From positions 64,682,211 to 64,746,210 of the forward strand of contig NC_083604.1 of NCBI RefSeq assembly GCF_029168945.1: a stretch of 64,000 bases of DNA. Direction: 5' to 3'. Made by a program: the position numbers and the translations under genes. Within the stretch, counting starts at the first letter, position 1. Each line of letters begins with the position of its first letter. The stretch comes from Cannabis sativa. Taxonomy: Eukaryota > Streptophyta > Magnoliopsida > Rosales > Cannabaceae. Positions 34,201 to 45,033 of this stretch are shown piece after piece. Below the pieces are notes generated by a model, which was not told the DNA's origin, made no database searches, and saw only the letters and a program-made list of their open reading frames with translations.

Positions 34201-35867
34201 GCTTGAACGCTTGCCACTTGAGCTTGAATTATTTGAGTAGTTGGGAAGTTGGGCGGATGTCCCAGTGGAAGGAGCCTTTGACTTGCCCGACTTTTGTTCA
34301 CCTTCCGCTCGTTGAATGGCTTCTTCGAGCTTGATAAAGCCTTCGACTCGGTCAAGGAAATCACTCATTGAGTCTACCGCCCATTTTTCCTTATATCTTT
34401 CCAAAGTTCAACGAGGACTTCAATGCCCCCCAGTATCGCAGATAACTTTCCATCATCGGTTACCCGCGAAACTTTGGTCGCTTCCGTCATGAATCTACTG
34501 ATGTATGCCCGGAGTGGCTCGCCTGGTCGTTGCTTTACTTCGACCAAGTCTCCCAAATGCAATGGGAGCTGGCATGAGGAGGAGAATTGCGCATGGAATT
34601 CCAAAGAGAAGGTTTTCCATCAGCTAAACTTTCCAGGAGCCAACTTGAAATACCATTGTTGTGCGACTTCCGACAGAGTGGCGGGGAAGATTTTGCAGCA
34701 TATATCCCCCCGTACTCCTTGCAAATCCATTTGCATCTCAAAGTACTTGAGATGGGAAAGAGGATCTTCTCTCCCAGTATACATCTTCCATGTCGGCATT
34801 TTGAACTTGTGAGGTAGTGGTAGGAGATTGATCTCTGGTGAGAAGGGAGTTCCGCGTGCTCGGTCTAACTCCAGATCATTATTACGTTGTCCAGCCATGT
34901 CGTGAAACATATTTTTCAGTTCGTCCAGCGGGGCCTGTACGGCTGGGCTGACCTGCTTGGCATTCTGGTCGATTTGGATTACGTTAGCGTCTTTCTGAGT
35001 GGGGATTTGAGTACGGGCTCCAAGCTGCACGATCGTCGCAGTATTTTGCTCGTCTGTTCCCCTTCTTCTGTTTAGATCGTTCCTCAGGTCATGGGTTGTT
35101 CCCAACCTTTTGAACACAGAAGAGCCTGGTTGCCTTAGCGATTGATTCGCTTGGTTGACGAGTGGAATGGCACCATTAGTCTAGTTGGAGACGTCAGGTA
35201 TGACTCCTCCTGATGAATTTCTGGACAAGGTCTGCTCGCCTACCGCTTGGCCCACGAGCGGAACTCGTGGCCGGGGATTGGGTGACTGACCATTAGTAGT
35301 CCGGGAAGTATTCATCGTTGGGTCCTCTTCCATTTCTCCCAGGGCAATGACGTTCGGCGATTGCTGACCTACAGTTTGGCAGGCTCTTCGTATCAGCACG
35401 GTGGCTTGTCGACTACAATCTTCAATCTTTGCATGGTGAGCCCTTAATGCCTCCATCTCTTTATCTCTCCATTCAGCAAACATACGCCTTTGTTCGTCAA
35501 ACGCGAGATTTACTGCAGCACGCAGTTCGTCCTGATCATGATGCAGAGTGTTGTTATGACCCTACATGAGTCCGAGCGCGTCACGGAGATTTTGTAGTTC
35601 GGTGGTGTCTCTGATGGCTGTCTGGGTGTTGGTTCCTGGCGGAACAGTCGTATTATGGATGCCTTGGTTGGGTGCGGAACTGTTATTCCCAGTCTCTTAC
35701 ACGCCAGGCACAATTCCAGTAATAGGAACTGTTTCACCGTTCCCCACGCTTGCCGGCTGTCCAGGATTAACAGCAAGCGGAACCCTTGAACTTCCTGGGT
35801 TTTGCAATGCAGGATCCAGCGTCTGTGAATTTGTCGGATCAGTAAGACCTCTACGAGTTTGCACCAT
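31269..35867 (-). pseudogene. Gag and protease of the Tat-group element, split by a solo LTR
   Basis: Minus strand from ATG at 35867 (MVQTRRGLTD). The gag region includes EWRDKEMEALRAHH, HKFKMPTWKMYTGREDPLSH (about 34800), then QQWYFKLAPG and a Ser/Lys/Asn-rich part (34135-34300). The protease half with IDNGASSNILF (about 33540) is followed, across the insertion 31580-33499, by the second half: PLTVGQAPTSITIMAQFLI and FNIMLGQPALYDLN (31300-31560). Stops and frameshifts near 35700, 35570, 35180, 34620, 34390, 34130 and 33950 break it. Confidence 0.88.
31580..33499 (+). mobile_element. Solo Copia LTR inserted in the protease of the Tat-group element
   Basis: 1920 bp, TGTTGGGTTTTGTGCCC to TTCCAACA, on the plus strand. 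It is related to the Copia LTRs at 21235 and 29353 but diverged, so it is a related family. Flanks are GTTAG (31575-31579) and GTTAA (33500-33504), a target duplication with one change. A TATAAAAG box lies at 33020-33027. With no internal region, it arose by LTR-LTR recombination. Confidence 0.88.
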
Positions 35868-35913
35868 CGTATTAGCTGTTGGATATCGAATAAAGAGCAA
35901 TTCGTGATCCTTC

Positions 35914-35930
35914 TCTCAATGAAAGCACCA
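35914..35930 (-). other. PBS of the Tat-group element
   Basis: The minus strand reads TGGTGCTTTCATTGAGA, starting 4 bp inside the 5' LTR. I could not name the tRNA with certainty. Confidence 0.6.
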
Positions 35931-35934
35931 AAAA

Positions 35935-36604
35935 TGTTGACTTCGCTTTTAGCCAACGACAATGAGTCTATTTTATAAGCGATAAACGATATGTAGTAAC
36001 AAATATATGATAAAGCAATAATAAGACACAAGAGTTTTATAGAGGTTCAGCCCCGAGCAGTTCGGTAATAGCCTAATCCTCATTATTTGTATTGACTTAA
36101 GATCAAGGAGAAAGATTCATTTTCTTATAGCTCTTACAACAGTATCTCTGAATATATAATTCTTAGATAATAGTATAGTCTTAGCTTAGCTGCTTTTCGA
36201 CTGATCCCCTGCCCAGTGAATCTGCATCACTATTTATAGGGCTAGGAAGCTTGAGGAGGAAGAGTTTCCTCTCTCGTTACAATGTGTATAAACAGAAAGA
36301 TCGTGGGATCAATGCTGAATGCAAGGATCGTGGGATTGGGGCTGAATACACTGATTGTGGGATCGTGTGTATGCCATATCCACGTAAATTGATCCCTGGG
36401 TTATAGGGATTGAGCTGATGACTCATGATGCGAAAACTGAATTCGCTAAGTGTTGATTGCCCTGCGCGGGTCGCTGAATATCTTGCTCTGGGCATGCCAG
36501 CGAGGCATCCTGCTCGGCCTGTCTTCCCGAGCAGATGTTCCAAGTGGACTCCACGTGTCACCATTCTCGTGATACCACGTTAGAGTGCAAAAATTGGGAT
36601 AACA
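35935..36604 (-). repeat. 5' LTR of the Tat-group element
   Basis: 670 bp, same length as the partner at 6767-7436. Minus-strand TATAAATA at 36231-36238 would drive gag-pol RNA. Confidence 0.93.
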
Positions 36605-37885
36605 ATCATCAATACTTTATAACATTAAGGTATCTCCATGAGTACCTCTAGATTTAACAACTTCAGGACATATCAAATAAACATTTACTAATAATTTCTA
36701 CATTGTTCATTTACGCTTCAGGCGTTTTCAACTCATTCTAACTCAACTTTGAATAATATTGATTTGCAGTTGGTATATATCATTTTAAACTATATCCTTC
36801 TTATATACTTTGTGCAATGATCATTTTTCAAAATTTATCATCGATCCCAACTGCTTCTCTCCCCCTGATCGAGAAAATTTTTAAAAATTGTGATATCTAA
36901 TAATATTAATACACCTGTAGGGAATTCAATGTATCACAATGAATCAATATTTATTTAAACTCATATATACTATATGATATTGAACTTCAGGTTCAAGTTG
37001 AATACTTATGAACTTAATTCATTTCTAAGAATGAGTCATGCGTGTATAATTAGAAATACATAAATTTACAAATTTTATAAATACATGATCATATAATCTT
37101 ATCACATCGACAAGAAACTATGCAATAAAAAATTAACAATAACTCAAGATTGTTAAAGAAATATAATTTAAATATTTTGTAAGTGCAAATATATGCACAT
37201 TCTTTTTTTGAGTCTTATAAATTAACAATGAGAAGAATCTTCTAGTTCTTCAACAAAATTTGGTCAAAACCTATGACAATTCATTGCATCTGATTGATCA
37301 TGTCAAAATAACTCAATTCATGAACTTCAAGTTCATTATAATTTGTATTTTAATGAAACTTTCATAAGGTAATGTAAAATCACTACAACATAATCATCAC
37401 AAGCTATATTTTTATATACATGAATAATATAATTATATTATTCTCCAAAATATATACACTATTCAAGAGTCACTATTATATTTATCAAACTTTAGATTTC
37501 TTCAAGAATCACTATCATCAACTCAATGATGTGTATAATTTACATGACAACTTCATCATGCTATTGTAATGATCAGGTTATAATATATCATTTATTTTTC
37601 CTTCTATCTTTCTAACAAGCCGTCTAATTTATTAATAGACTATTCATCAGTCTAATTATCATGACTTGATATATTGTATATTTAAATGTACAACCAGTAC
37701 ATATAATAAGTTATTTCTTATCACTTTCATAACTAGATATAAGTTATACATCTAGGTACATACAAAGATATTTTACTACTCCAAGTAGCAATTGTATGTA
37801 TTGCTTTGAACTAGAACAAGTATTGATTTTATTTGTCTGCAAATCAACTAAACATTTTCCAATATCTTAAATTAAATTGTATATA
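36605..37885. other. AT-rich sequence continuing 5500-6766
   Basis: No gene is visible. It repeats CTTCAGG and ACTTCAAGTTCA-like phrases. Probably old retrotransposon non-coding DNA. Confidence 0.45.
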
Positions 37886-37889
37886 TTGT

Positions 37890-38401
37890 TCATGTACCTT
37901 GGATTGGATTAAGCTGAATTGTGATGTCAAGGTGGGATTCAATAGCATGTGTATTGTTGTTATTGCTAGGAATCATGTTGGCAGAGTTATTAGCGTTCAG
38001 ACAGCTCGAGAAGATTTCTCGGAGGTTCTTTGCGGAGAAGCGGCTGCCTGCTGCTTAGCTGTTTCTGTAGCTTTAGAATTAGGTTCCAGGTTTGTGATTG
38101 TGGAGAATGACTCGAGGGTGGTTATCAATGCTCTTAATGGGATGGATTCTCGTTGGAGTCTTGAAAATTATGTCTCATTTTGTACTAAGTCTTCTCCTTC
38201 CTTTATTAGTTGTAATTTTTCTTATGTTTCAAGAACTTGTAATTTTGCCGCTCACAATGTGGCTAGATGGGCATTTGCTCATCAGGTGTTTGGGAATATC
38301 TCGGTGGCCTCTTTACCAGACAATATATTTTGTAATGACCATGAGGTCTAACCTTATTTGAATTTATGATATAAACGCTTTTTATCAACAAAAAAAAAAA
38401 A
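37890..38401 (+). mobile_element. 5'-truncated LINE: C-terminal RNase H and poly(A) tail
   Basis: Open frame to the stop at 38349-38351. The product starts LDWIKLNCDVKVGF and continues with CGEAAACCLAVSVALELG, IVENDSRVVINAL and CNFAAHNVARWA. This is the RVT_3-type RNase H (D..E..D..) at the end of plant L1-type LINEs. A 13-14 bp A-run at about 38388-38401 marks the 3' end. No clear target duplication was found. A single-exon RNase H-like host gene is less likely because of the missing start and the poly(A). Confidence 0.7.
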
Positions 38402-38404
38402 AGA

Positions 38405-40130
38405 AAACATGTGAATTACATATTAATTAACCAATAAATCAACATTAATTTTTGATTTTTTTTTTAAAGAAAAATTAATTCTTCATCAAACCAAAATTTA
38501 AAATTTCTAACAGACAATTAGGAAAAACAATTTTGTTCTAACTTATTAACATTAAATCAACAATTTCTTTTATTTCAATATATATGCAACTCTATTTTTT
38601 TTATTATTATTATTTTATACATGAATAATTTGAACATTCAAATGATTTACAGAATTTAACCAATTAAACAACAATAAACATTTGAATTAATTTATATTTT
38701 TCATGTATAAAAACATTTGAATTACATTTATTAACCAATAAATCAACAATAATTTTTATTTTTTTTTCAGGAAATATTAATTCTTTATCAAATCAGAATT
38801 TAAAATTTCTAACAGGGAATTAAGAAAATCAATTTTATTCCAACTTATTAACAATAAATCAATAGTTTTTTATTTGGGCATTTTACAATTTTTTATACAT
38901 TATATTAATTAATTACAAAATATGTGCAAAAAAATATATTATCATTTTCTCATACATTTTTATATATAATTAAAAACTTTTTTTCATTTTTTTTATAATA
39001 TATATGGTAATAATTATTGATTATTATATATATGGTAATATTGGTTATGTTTATTTTTATGTTTACAATTATAATAAACATACCAATAATATAAAATATC
39101 TTATATATGTGTTTATTTTATTTTCTATTAATTAAACATACTGATTTAATAAACAAAATAATAATATTCATATAGGTTTATTATATCACTCTATGTGTGT
39201 TATGTTTATTTTTTAGTAATTTTTTAGAAAATAAATAATATATATATAAAAAAAATGTTTATCTTTATCTTGTTCTTTGTTTATTGTGTCATGTGTATTT
39301 TTTCTAATTAAATAATTTTTTGGAGTTTATAAAATTATGTTTGTTTATTTATTTTTTTATGTAAGAATTATACTTCAATAGAAAATTCGTTCACTAACTC
39401 ATTAGAAAATAATCAATATATAGAACAATAGAAAGAAAATATATTTATTTTAGTATAGTATAAATTAGTTATGTCTATTTTTATGTTTACAATTATAATA
39501 AACATACTAATAATATAAAATACTTTGTATATATATGTTTATTTTGTTTTTTATTTATTGAACATACTAATTTAATAAACAAAATAATATTATTCACATA
39601 TGTTTATTATATCACTCTATGTCTCATGTTTATTTTTAGTAATTTTAAGTATTGATTTATATTTATATACATTAATGTTTATAATTTTGATATTGTATTT
39701 TATTAAAAAAAATATTATCAAATAATAATAATTCATACTAAAATAGATAATAAACATTTATATTTTAATAAAAAAATATTTAAGTTGTTTATTTTTATAA
39801 AATTGTTTAATTAATTTTACAAAATTAATTATTTTGAGTTTTAATAAACATATTTTATTATTTAATGATTAAAATATATGGTTTCATGTAATAAGTTTTC
39901 AAAATGTATAAGTTTTTAAAATATTTTTTTTTTGCACATTTTTTGTAATTATGTTGTTTTTGTTGTACATTTATGAAAAAAAATCCCTTTTTATTTTTTA
40001 TTTTCAATGTATATGTAACTCAATTTTTTATTTTTTATTTTATACTTGAATAAATTGATCATTCAAATGATTTACACAAATTAAACAATTAAACAACAAT
40101 AATTATTCACTATTATATATTTTTTTAAAG
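38405..40130. repeat. Tandem duplication of a ~300-bp AT-rich unit, second copy interrupted
   Basis: Copy 1 is about 38405-38707. Copy 2 starts at about 38708 (ACATTTGAATTACAT, then AACCAATAAATCAACAA). It is split at 38875 by the MULE-like element and resumes at about 39988, where TCAATGTATATGTAACTCAA matches TCAATATATATGCAACTC of copy 1. Confidence 0.65.
38876..39987. mobile_element. MULE-like non-autonomous TIR element
   Basis: 1112 bp flanked by a perfect 9-bp duplication TTTTTATTT (38867-38875, 39988-39996). Inverted ends begin GGG and share AATTACAAAAxATGTGCAAA, about 60 bp in. There is no ORF. Two diverged ~200-bp direct repeats lie inside (about 39040-39235 and 39465-39660, sharing TTTACAATTATAATAAACAT). 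Confidence 0.65.
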
Positions 40131-40201
40131 AAAAAATGAATCAAATGTTTTAATCATTAACATGCAATCATCATAAGTAATCCAATACCTTATTAATTTT
40201 T

Positions 40202-40672
40202 TTTGGATTTGATTGGGAGCTCCGATCAATAATTTTTCAACTCATTCTTGTATGATCTGGAACAATTAAAAAACAATTATATGATTTGTAGTATAGATCT
40301 TTTTTTGTTCATTTTGTGTTTCTTGACTCTGTTTTTTCATACATGTTTTTAAAATAATTTTGGATTTAGTAGGGAGCTGCGATCAACAATTTTTCAACTC
40401 ATTGTAGTATGAACTGCGACAATTAAACAACAATTATATGTAATTTGTACTGTAGATATTTATCTATTCATTTTGATTTTGTGGCTCTGATGTTTAATAC
40501 CTGTTTTCAATTTGAATTTAGATTTAGTAGGGAGCTCCGATCAACAATCTCTCAACTATTTATTGTATGATCTGCAACATTCAATGAAAATTCTAAATAA
40601 GGAGTGTAGATCTTACTCAATTTCTTCTGAGATTTGTGTTTCGAATGTTTGATACCTATTTGTAAACAGATT
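40202..40672. repeat. Three diverged tandem repeats of ~155 bp
   Basis: Units start near 40202, 40359 and 40515. Each carries TTTGGATTTRRTWGGGAGCT or similar, then CGATCAAYAATYTYTCAACT, then GTAGAT. No coding frame runs through them. Confidence 0.7.
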
Positions 40673-40679
40673 TGTTCTA

Positions 40680-41400
40680 TGAGAATTTGTTATTAATGGA
40701 TTGACCTCTATTGATGTTTGTCTTTTATTTTTGTCAACTTAATCAATATTCGAATAGGTGAGTTTTTTGTGGATTTTTCATTGAATTGTTGTTGAATTTT
40801 TGTTTCAGAAAGCTTCGTCAAGAAACAGTGGCTGCTCTGATTTTTTTTTTCCTAAGATGAGAGTGTTGAAGGCATCAAAGAATGTGACACCATATTTTAT
40901 GTAAATTAATATATAGTTAGCGTATTTATGTTCCTTTTCCCGTGTGCACGTATTTTTGTTAAATTTTTCTTACTTTTGTGCTGAAAATTTTCCTTAAATA
41001 TTCTATAACAATATAAAATTCCACAAACTGAAACTCAAATTATATTATATATGTTTAATTTAACGTAATTAAACATATATGTAAACTAAAATTGATATTA
41101 ATTAAAGGTTATTTTTCAAATTTAAATCCAGCATAAAATCCAATATTGTTAAATGTTATTCCTTAACTGATTGAGTGATTGGATTCGATAATAATTTTTT
41201 AAATCCAATTACTAATTGAATTAGTTCAATGTATAAAAAGATTAGATGAAATCAGATGCTCACACTCTTTCCATTAACTTTTAAAGCTTTATAAATAATT
41301 AATGCTCATTACATCATGTATTATAATTCTCGTTACATTATAAAATTACTAATATAAAAATAATTACATTATTAAAAAATTACTAAAATATAAATAAAAG
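40680..41400. other. AT-rich intergenic sequence
   Basis: No gene or clear element end is seen. A short TTAATTTAACG/CGTAATTAAAC-like inverted pair lies near 41055-41080. Confidence 0.4.
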
Positions 41401-41404
41401 AAAA

Positions 41405-41820
41405 TTTTTGTAGTAACACCTTCTTAAAGGAATGTTCTAATAGACCATCAATATATTTCGATATTTAGAAGAAAAAAAAAATAATCCAATTTTTTTATGA
41501 TTATATATGTTATACCTATTTAAGATCATTTGTAAATTTTAAAAAAAAATTCGAATAGTTTACAATGTTAAATATAAGGTTCAAACAATTACTTATCACG
41601 CGTATAAAAAAAATAATCACGTGTGCAACAAAATATTTAAACCTTATTTTTGACATTATAAACTATTCAGAATTTTCTAAAAATTTACAAATAGTCTTAA
41701 ATAACTATAACATAAACGATCATTAAAAATATTAAACAAAAAACTCTCTAAAATACTAGAATAGATAAAAAAAAAAAATCTACTAAAACATGCTTTTAAA
41801 GGGTGTACTATACACTAATT
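41405..41820. mobile_element. Fold-back MITE with arms of about 200 bp
   Basis: The left half is the imperfect reverse complement of the right half. For example, CATTTGTAAATTTT then AATAGTTTACAATG (41529-41570) pairs with CATTATAAACTATTC then AAAAATTTACAAATAG (41650-41695). Outer ends ACACCTTCTTAAAGG and CCTTTAAAAG-type ends also pair. It has almost no loop and no ORF. Confidence 0.6.
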
Positions 41821-41954
41821 ACCCTAAATAAAATACTTTTTTTGCCCTCTCTTTTATTTTTATTTAAATTTTGAATATTAAAAAGTAATAAAACAAAAGA
41901 CATTTTGTCAACATCTCACATATTTTATTTGACTACAATTCATTATAAAATTAA

Positions 41955-43492
41955 GGGCTATTTTCAAAAATATGGGAAAAATTATTAAGGTTATGATAAA
42001 TATGGCATAAAAAGTAAATGCCACTAAATATGGCATTATCTAACCAATCAAACTAACATTAAAAAGAAATCTAAATTTAAAATTCATAAAAAATAAAAAC
42101 TTAATTAAATTACCATAAAAAATATTAAAATTCCCTTCATATTTATTTTTTTTAAAAAAATAAAACAAATAAAACTATAGTGATTGCCGAAGTTGTCACT
42201 CGTGCTAGAAAAGTCACCGGAGTTTACTGTCGGCACCGGAAAAGTCGTCGGAGTAGTCGCCGATGCTGAAAAAGTCGCCGGAGTTGCTGCCGAAGCCGAA
42301 AAAGTCGTCAGAATTAGCATTGTCGCTGGAAAAATCACCAAGAAACCGGTTTCTTGATGTTAGAAACTGGTTTCTTGGTGATTTTTTCGGTAATTTTACC
42401 GGTGACAACAATGCCAAGTCCGATGACTATTCTGGAGTTTGATGTCGGTGCCGAAAAAGTTGCCGGAGTAGTTCCTGGTGTTGGAAAAATCGTCAGAATT
42501 ATTGCCGGCGTAAAAAAAGTCGTCAGAATTGGCATTGTCGCCATCAAAATCATTAGAAAAATCACCAAGAAAGTGGTTTTTTCATCAAGAAACTAGTTTC
42601 TTCACCAAAAAAGTGGTTTCTTCATCAAGGAACTAATTTTGTTATACAACAATAATAAAGATTATGAAAACAAAACAAAAATTATATACACTGAAAATAA
42701 TTGAAACCAGTTTCATCAATCAACCAAATAGAGAAAAAAAAATACAAAAAAAATTACCAAGAAACCGAAAAAAAAACCAGTTTCTTGGTGATTTTTCCGG
42801 TGACAATGCCAATTTTGACGAATTTCTCAGAGTTTACCGTCGGTACTGAAAAAGTCACTGGAGTAGCTGTCGGTGTATTAGTCGTCAGAGTTGCTACCAA
42901 CGCTAGAAAATTCGTCAGAATTGCCATTGTCGTCAGAAAAATTACCGGAAAATTACCAAAAAACTGGTTTCTTCATCAAGAAACCAGAAACCAGTTTCTT
43001 GGTAATTTTTCCGGCGACTATGTCAATTCTGATGACTTTTCTAAAGTTTACTGTCAGTGCTAGAAAAGTCGCCGGAGTAGCTGCTAGCGTCAGAAAAGTC
43101 GTCAGAATTGGCATTGTCAACGGAAAAATTACCAAGAAACCGGTTTCTTGGTGATTTTTCAGTGATTTTTCCGGCGACAATGCCAATTCCGACGAATTTT
43201 TCGGCGCCGGCAGCAACTCCGACGACTTTTCCGGCACCGACCGCTACTCCGGCGACTTTTCTGGCACATGCAGCAAACTCCGGTGACTTTTCCGGTATCA
43301 ATTACAAATAAAACTTCCTAAACAAATAAAGACATTAAATATGGAATTTAGAAACCTAATTACATATATATGGCATATCAAATACCATAAGAAAACCTAA
43401 AAACAATAAAATACCATAGAAATTGGCTAAAGTTAAATGTGTCATATTTATCATAAGAACTTTTAAAATCCCATACTAAGTGTAATTTCCTC
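41955..43492. mobile_element. MULE-like TIR element carrying a GC-rich palindromic array
   Basis: 1538 bp flanked by a perfect 9-bp duplication TAAAATTAA (41946-41954, 43493-43501). The inverted ends share TTATGATAAATATGRCA about 37-53 bp in, plus TATGGGA. The centre (42180-43310) is an array of CCGGYGACTTTTCC-like units. There is no transposase frame. Confidence 0.65.
42180..43310. repeat. Array of palindromic CGGCGACTTTTC units
   Basis: Units of about 30-40 bp occur in both orientations, forming nested palindromes. One near-perfect example is centred at 43141 (ACCAAGAAACCGGTTTCTTG); others lie at 42335-42395, 42770-42800 and 42960-43015. ORFs on both strands read as repeats of Thr-Phe-Ser-Ala/Pro-Ala-Thr-Pro and are by-products of the array. 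Confidence 0.75.
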
Positions 43493-43544
43493 TAAAATTA
43501 AACCAAATATTATAATACCATTCTCACTGCTATTTTTATTGAGA

Positions 43545-43785
43545 AATTTACATGATATACTAACTTTTGCTCTTTTTTTACAAAAATACTGTTAGGCTAT
43601 ATTTTTTACTTTTTTACTGTGTTTTTTTATAAGTTTCATACTGCAGTATACTGTGTTAAGTTTTCAATGTTGTTTTGAGTTGTTTAGCTTTGTGTTTTAC
43701 TGGTGTTTTATAAAAACATAGTATTTTTGAAAAAAATTTCGTGTGGTAGTATTTTTGTAAAAATTAACTCAAATTTCTAATTACT
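43545..43785. mobile_element. Small MITE-like inverted repeat
   Basis: TTTTTACAAAAATACT (about 43585-43600) pairs perfectly with AGTATTTTTGTAAAAA (about 43749-43764). Outer flanks GAAATTTAC and rc GAAATTTGA also agree partly. A third similar motif lies at about 43719. The exact ends are unclear. Confidence 0.4.
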
Positions 43786-43992
43786 ATTCTCTTGTATTAC
43801 ATCAAAGCAAATAAGGCCTTTAATTGTATTGTATGATTCACGTGTTATTTATTTATATATTTATCTATCTACCGTCCAAATTTTCAACTCATTTTGTGGG
43901 TGGGTGAGAAAACTACAAATTGTAAGAGACAAACTTTGTTGTGAATGGATAATAAGGTACATGGGCTGGTCAACACAATCTGGCCGAATGAT

Positions 43993-44502
43993 TAGGGATG
44001 GCAATTATACCCGCGGGTACCCGACCCTAATGGGGCAGGTACGGGGGTAGACTTTCGGGGGCGGGAGCGGATATGGGTTTAAAGATTCATACCCGAGTTG
44101 GAAACGGGGCGGGGGCGGCGGAATAGATACCCGCCCCGATATGATATATGTATATATTTAAATTTTAAAATCATAACTACTACAATTAAAATAACTTCAT
44201 GCTTTAGGCTTTTTATTGATTATACATTTTTTTTTTACTATACACATTATTCTACTTAAGTTTATTGTTTTACTAAGTTTTTTTGATTTATTATTTTTAA
44301 TTCTCTTACATCATTTTTTTTTAAAAAAGAATATACATTTAATGGGTACCCGATGGGGATCCTTCCCCCCGTTGGGTAATACCCGCCCCGCCCCCGCTTT
44401 AATTTAAACAGGTATTGGGACGGGTATGGGGGTGAATTTAAGAAGCGGGTATGGGGGTGGGAGAGCGATCCCCACACCCGCCCCGCCCCATTTACATCCC
44501 TA
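43993..44502. mobile_element. hAT-type MITE, 510 bp
   Basis: Perfect 8-bp target duplication CGAATGAT (43985-43992, 44503-44510), as produced by hAT transposases. Inverted ends start TAGGGATG on both sides, followed by GC-rich CCCGCGGGTACCCG / GGGGCGGGGCGGG stretches. The AT-rich centre has no transposase frame. Confidence 0.85.
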
Positions 44503-44510
44503 CGAATGAT

Positions 44511-45033
44511 ACACTTCTCCTCTCATAGTTATAGTTATTAGTTCCCAATTATTTTTTTATTGTCTCCCTTATCCACATAATAAAATTTGATATATTTTTC
44601 TAAGTATTTTAATAATTGACAACTCTAAAATTTTCTTATTATGATTCCACATTTCACATTTTAAATATTAAATTAATAAATTTTCTAAGTAAAACTAATT
44701 TTTTTTCCTGAAAAAAATAAAAAAGAAGTTTAGATGATATGGTTATTGTTTTTTCTAGAGAACACTCAACATTTATATTCTCAAAACTTATCTTGAAAGT
44801 TGAACTACATTATATATGTGTCAAGACAACACCCATTAAAGATTCTCTAACCAATCTTAATCTCTCAATGCCATTTGGCACTAAGTCATTATTAGTTCAT
44901 GAGATAATTACTTGGGATGTCACAATTTAGTCCATATAATGTACATATTTAACATAATTTTTAAGTTGTGAGGGATTTAACAAAGTTGTTTTAAAATGGA
45001 CTTTTTTAGCTTGATTTAGAAATATATATATAT
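44511..45033. other. AT-rich intergenic sequence
   Basis: No supported gene. A 63-codon ORF at 44739 has no recognisable features. Confidence 0.4.

Larger units (their letters stand above)
6767..36604 (-). mobile_element. Ty3 retrotransposon of the Tat group, with three nested insertions
   Basis: The two 670-bp LTRs (6767-7436 and 35935-36604) are flanked by a 5-bp target duplication ATCAT (6762-6766 and 36605-36609). Minus-strand order is 5' LTR, PBS, gag, PR, RT, RNase H, second RNase H, integrase, antisense ORF region, polypurine tract, 3' LTR. The extra archaeal-type RNase H before integrase and an additional ORF after it are hallmarks of the Tat group. Total span is 29,838 bp; removing the insertions at 8646-14939, 21235-31263 and 31580-33499 with their duplications leaves about 11,580 bp. 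All reading frames are broken, so this copy cannot move by itself. Confidence 0.93.

Noticed and set aside
37833..38351. Stand-alone RNase H host gene
   Set aside because: No proper start, family is the LINE C-terminal type, and a poly(A) run follows directly.
42105..43311. Several 60-120 residue ORFs on both strands as genes
   Set aside because: All are translations of the same palindromic repeat units in different frames.
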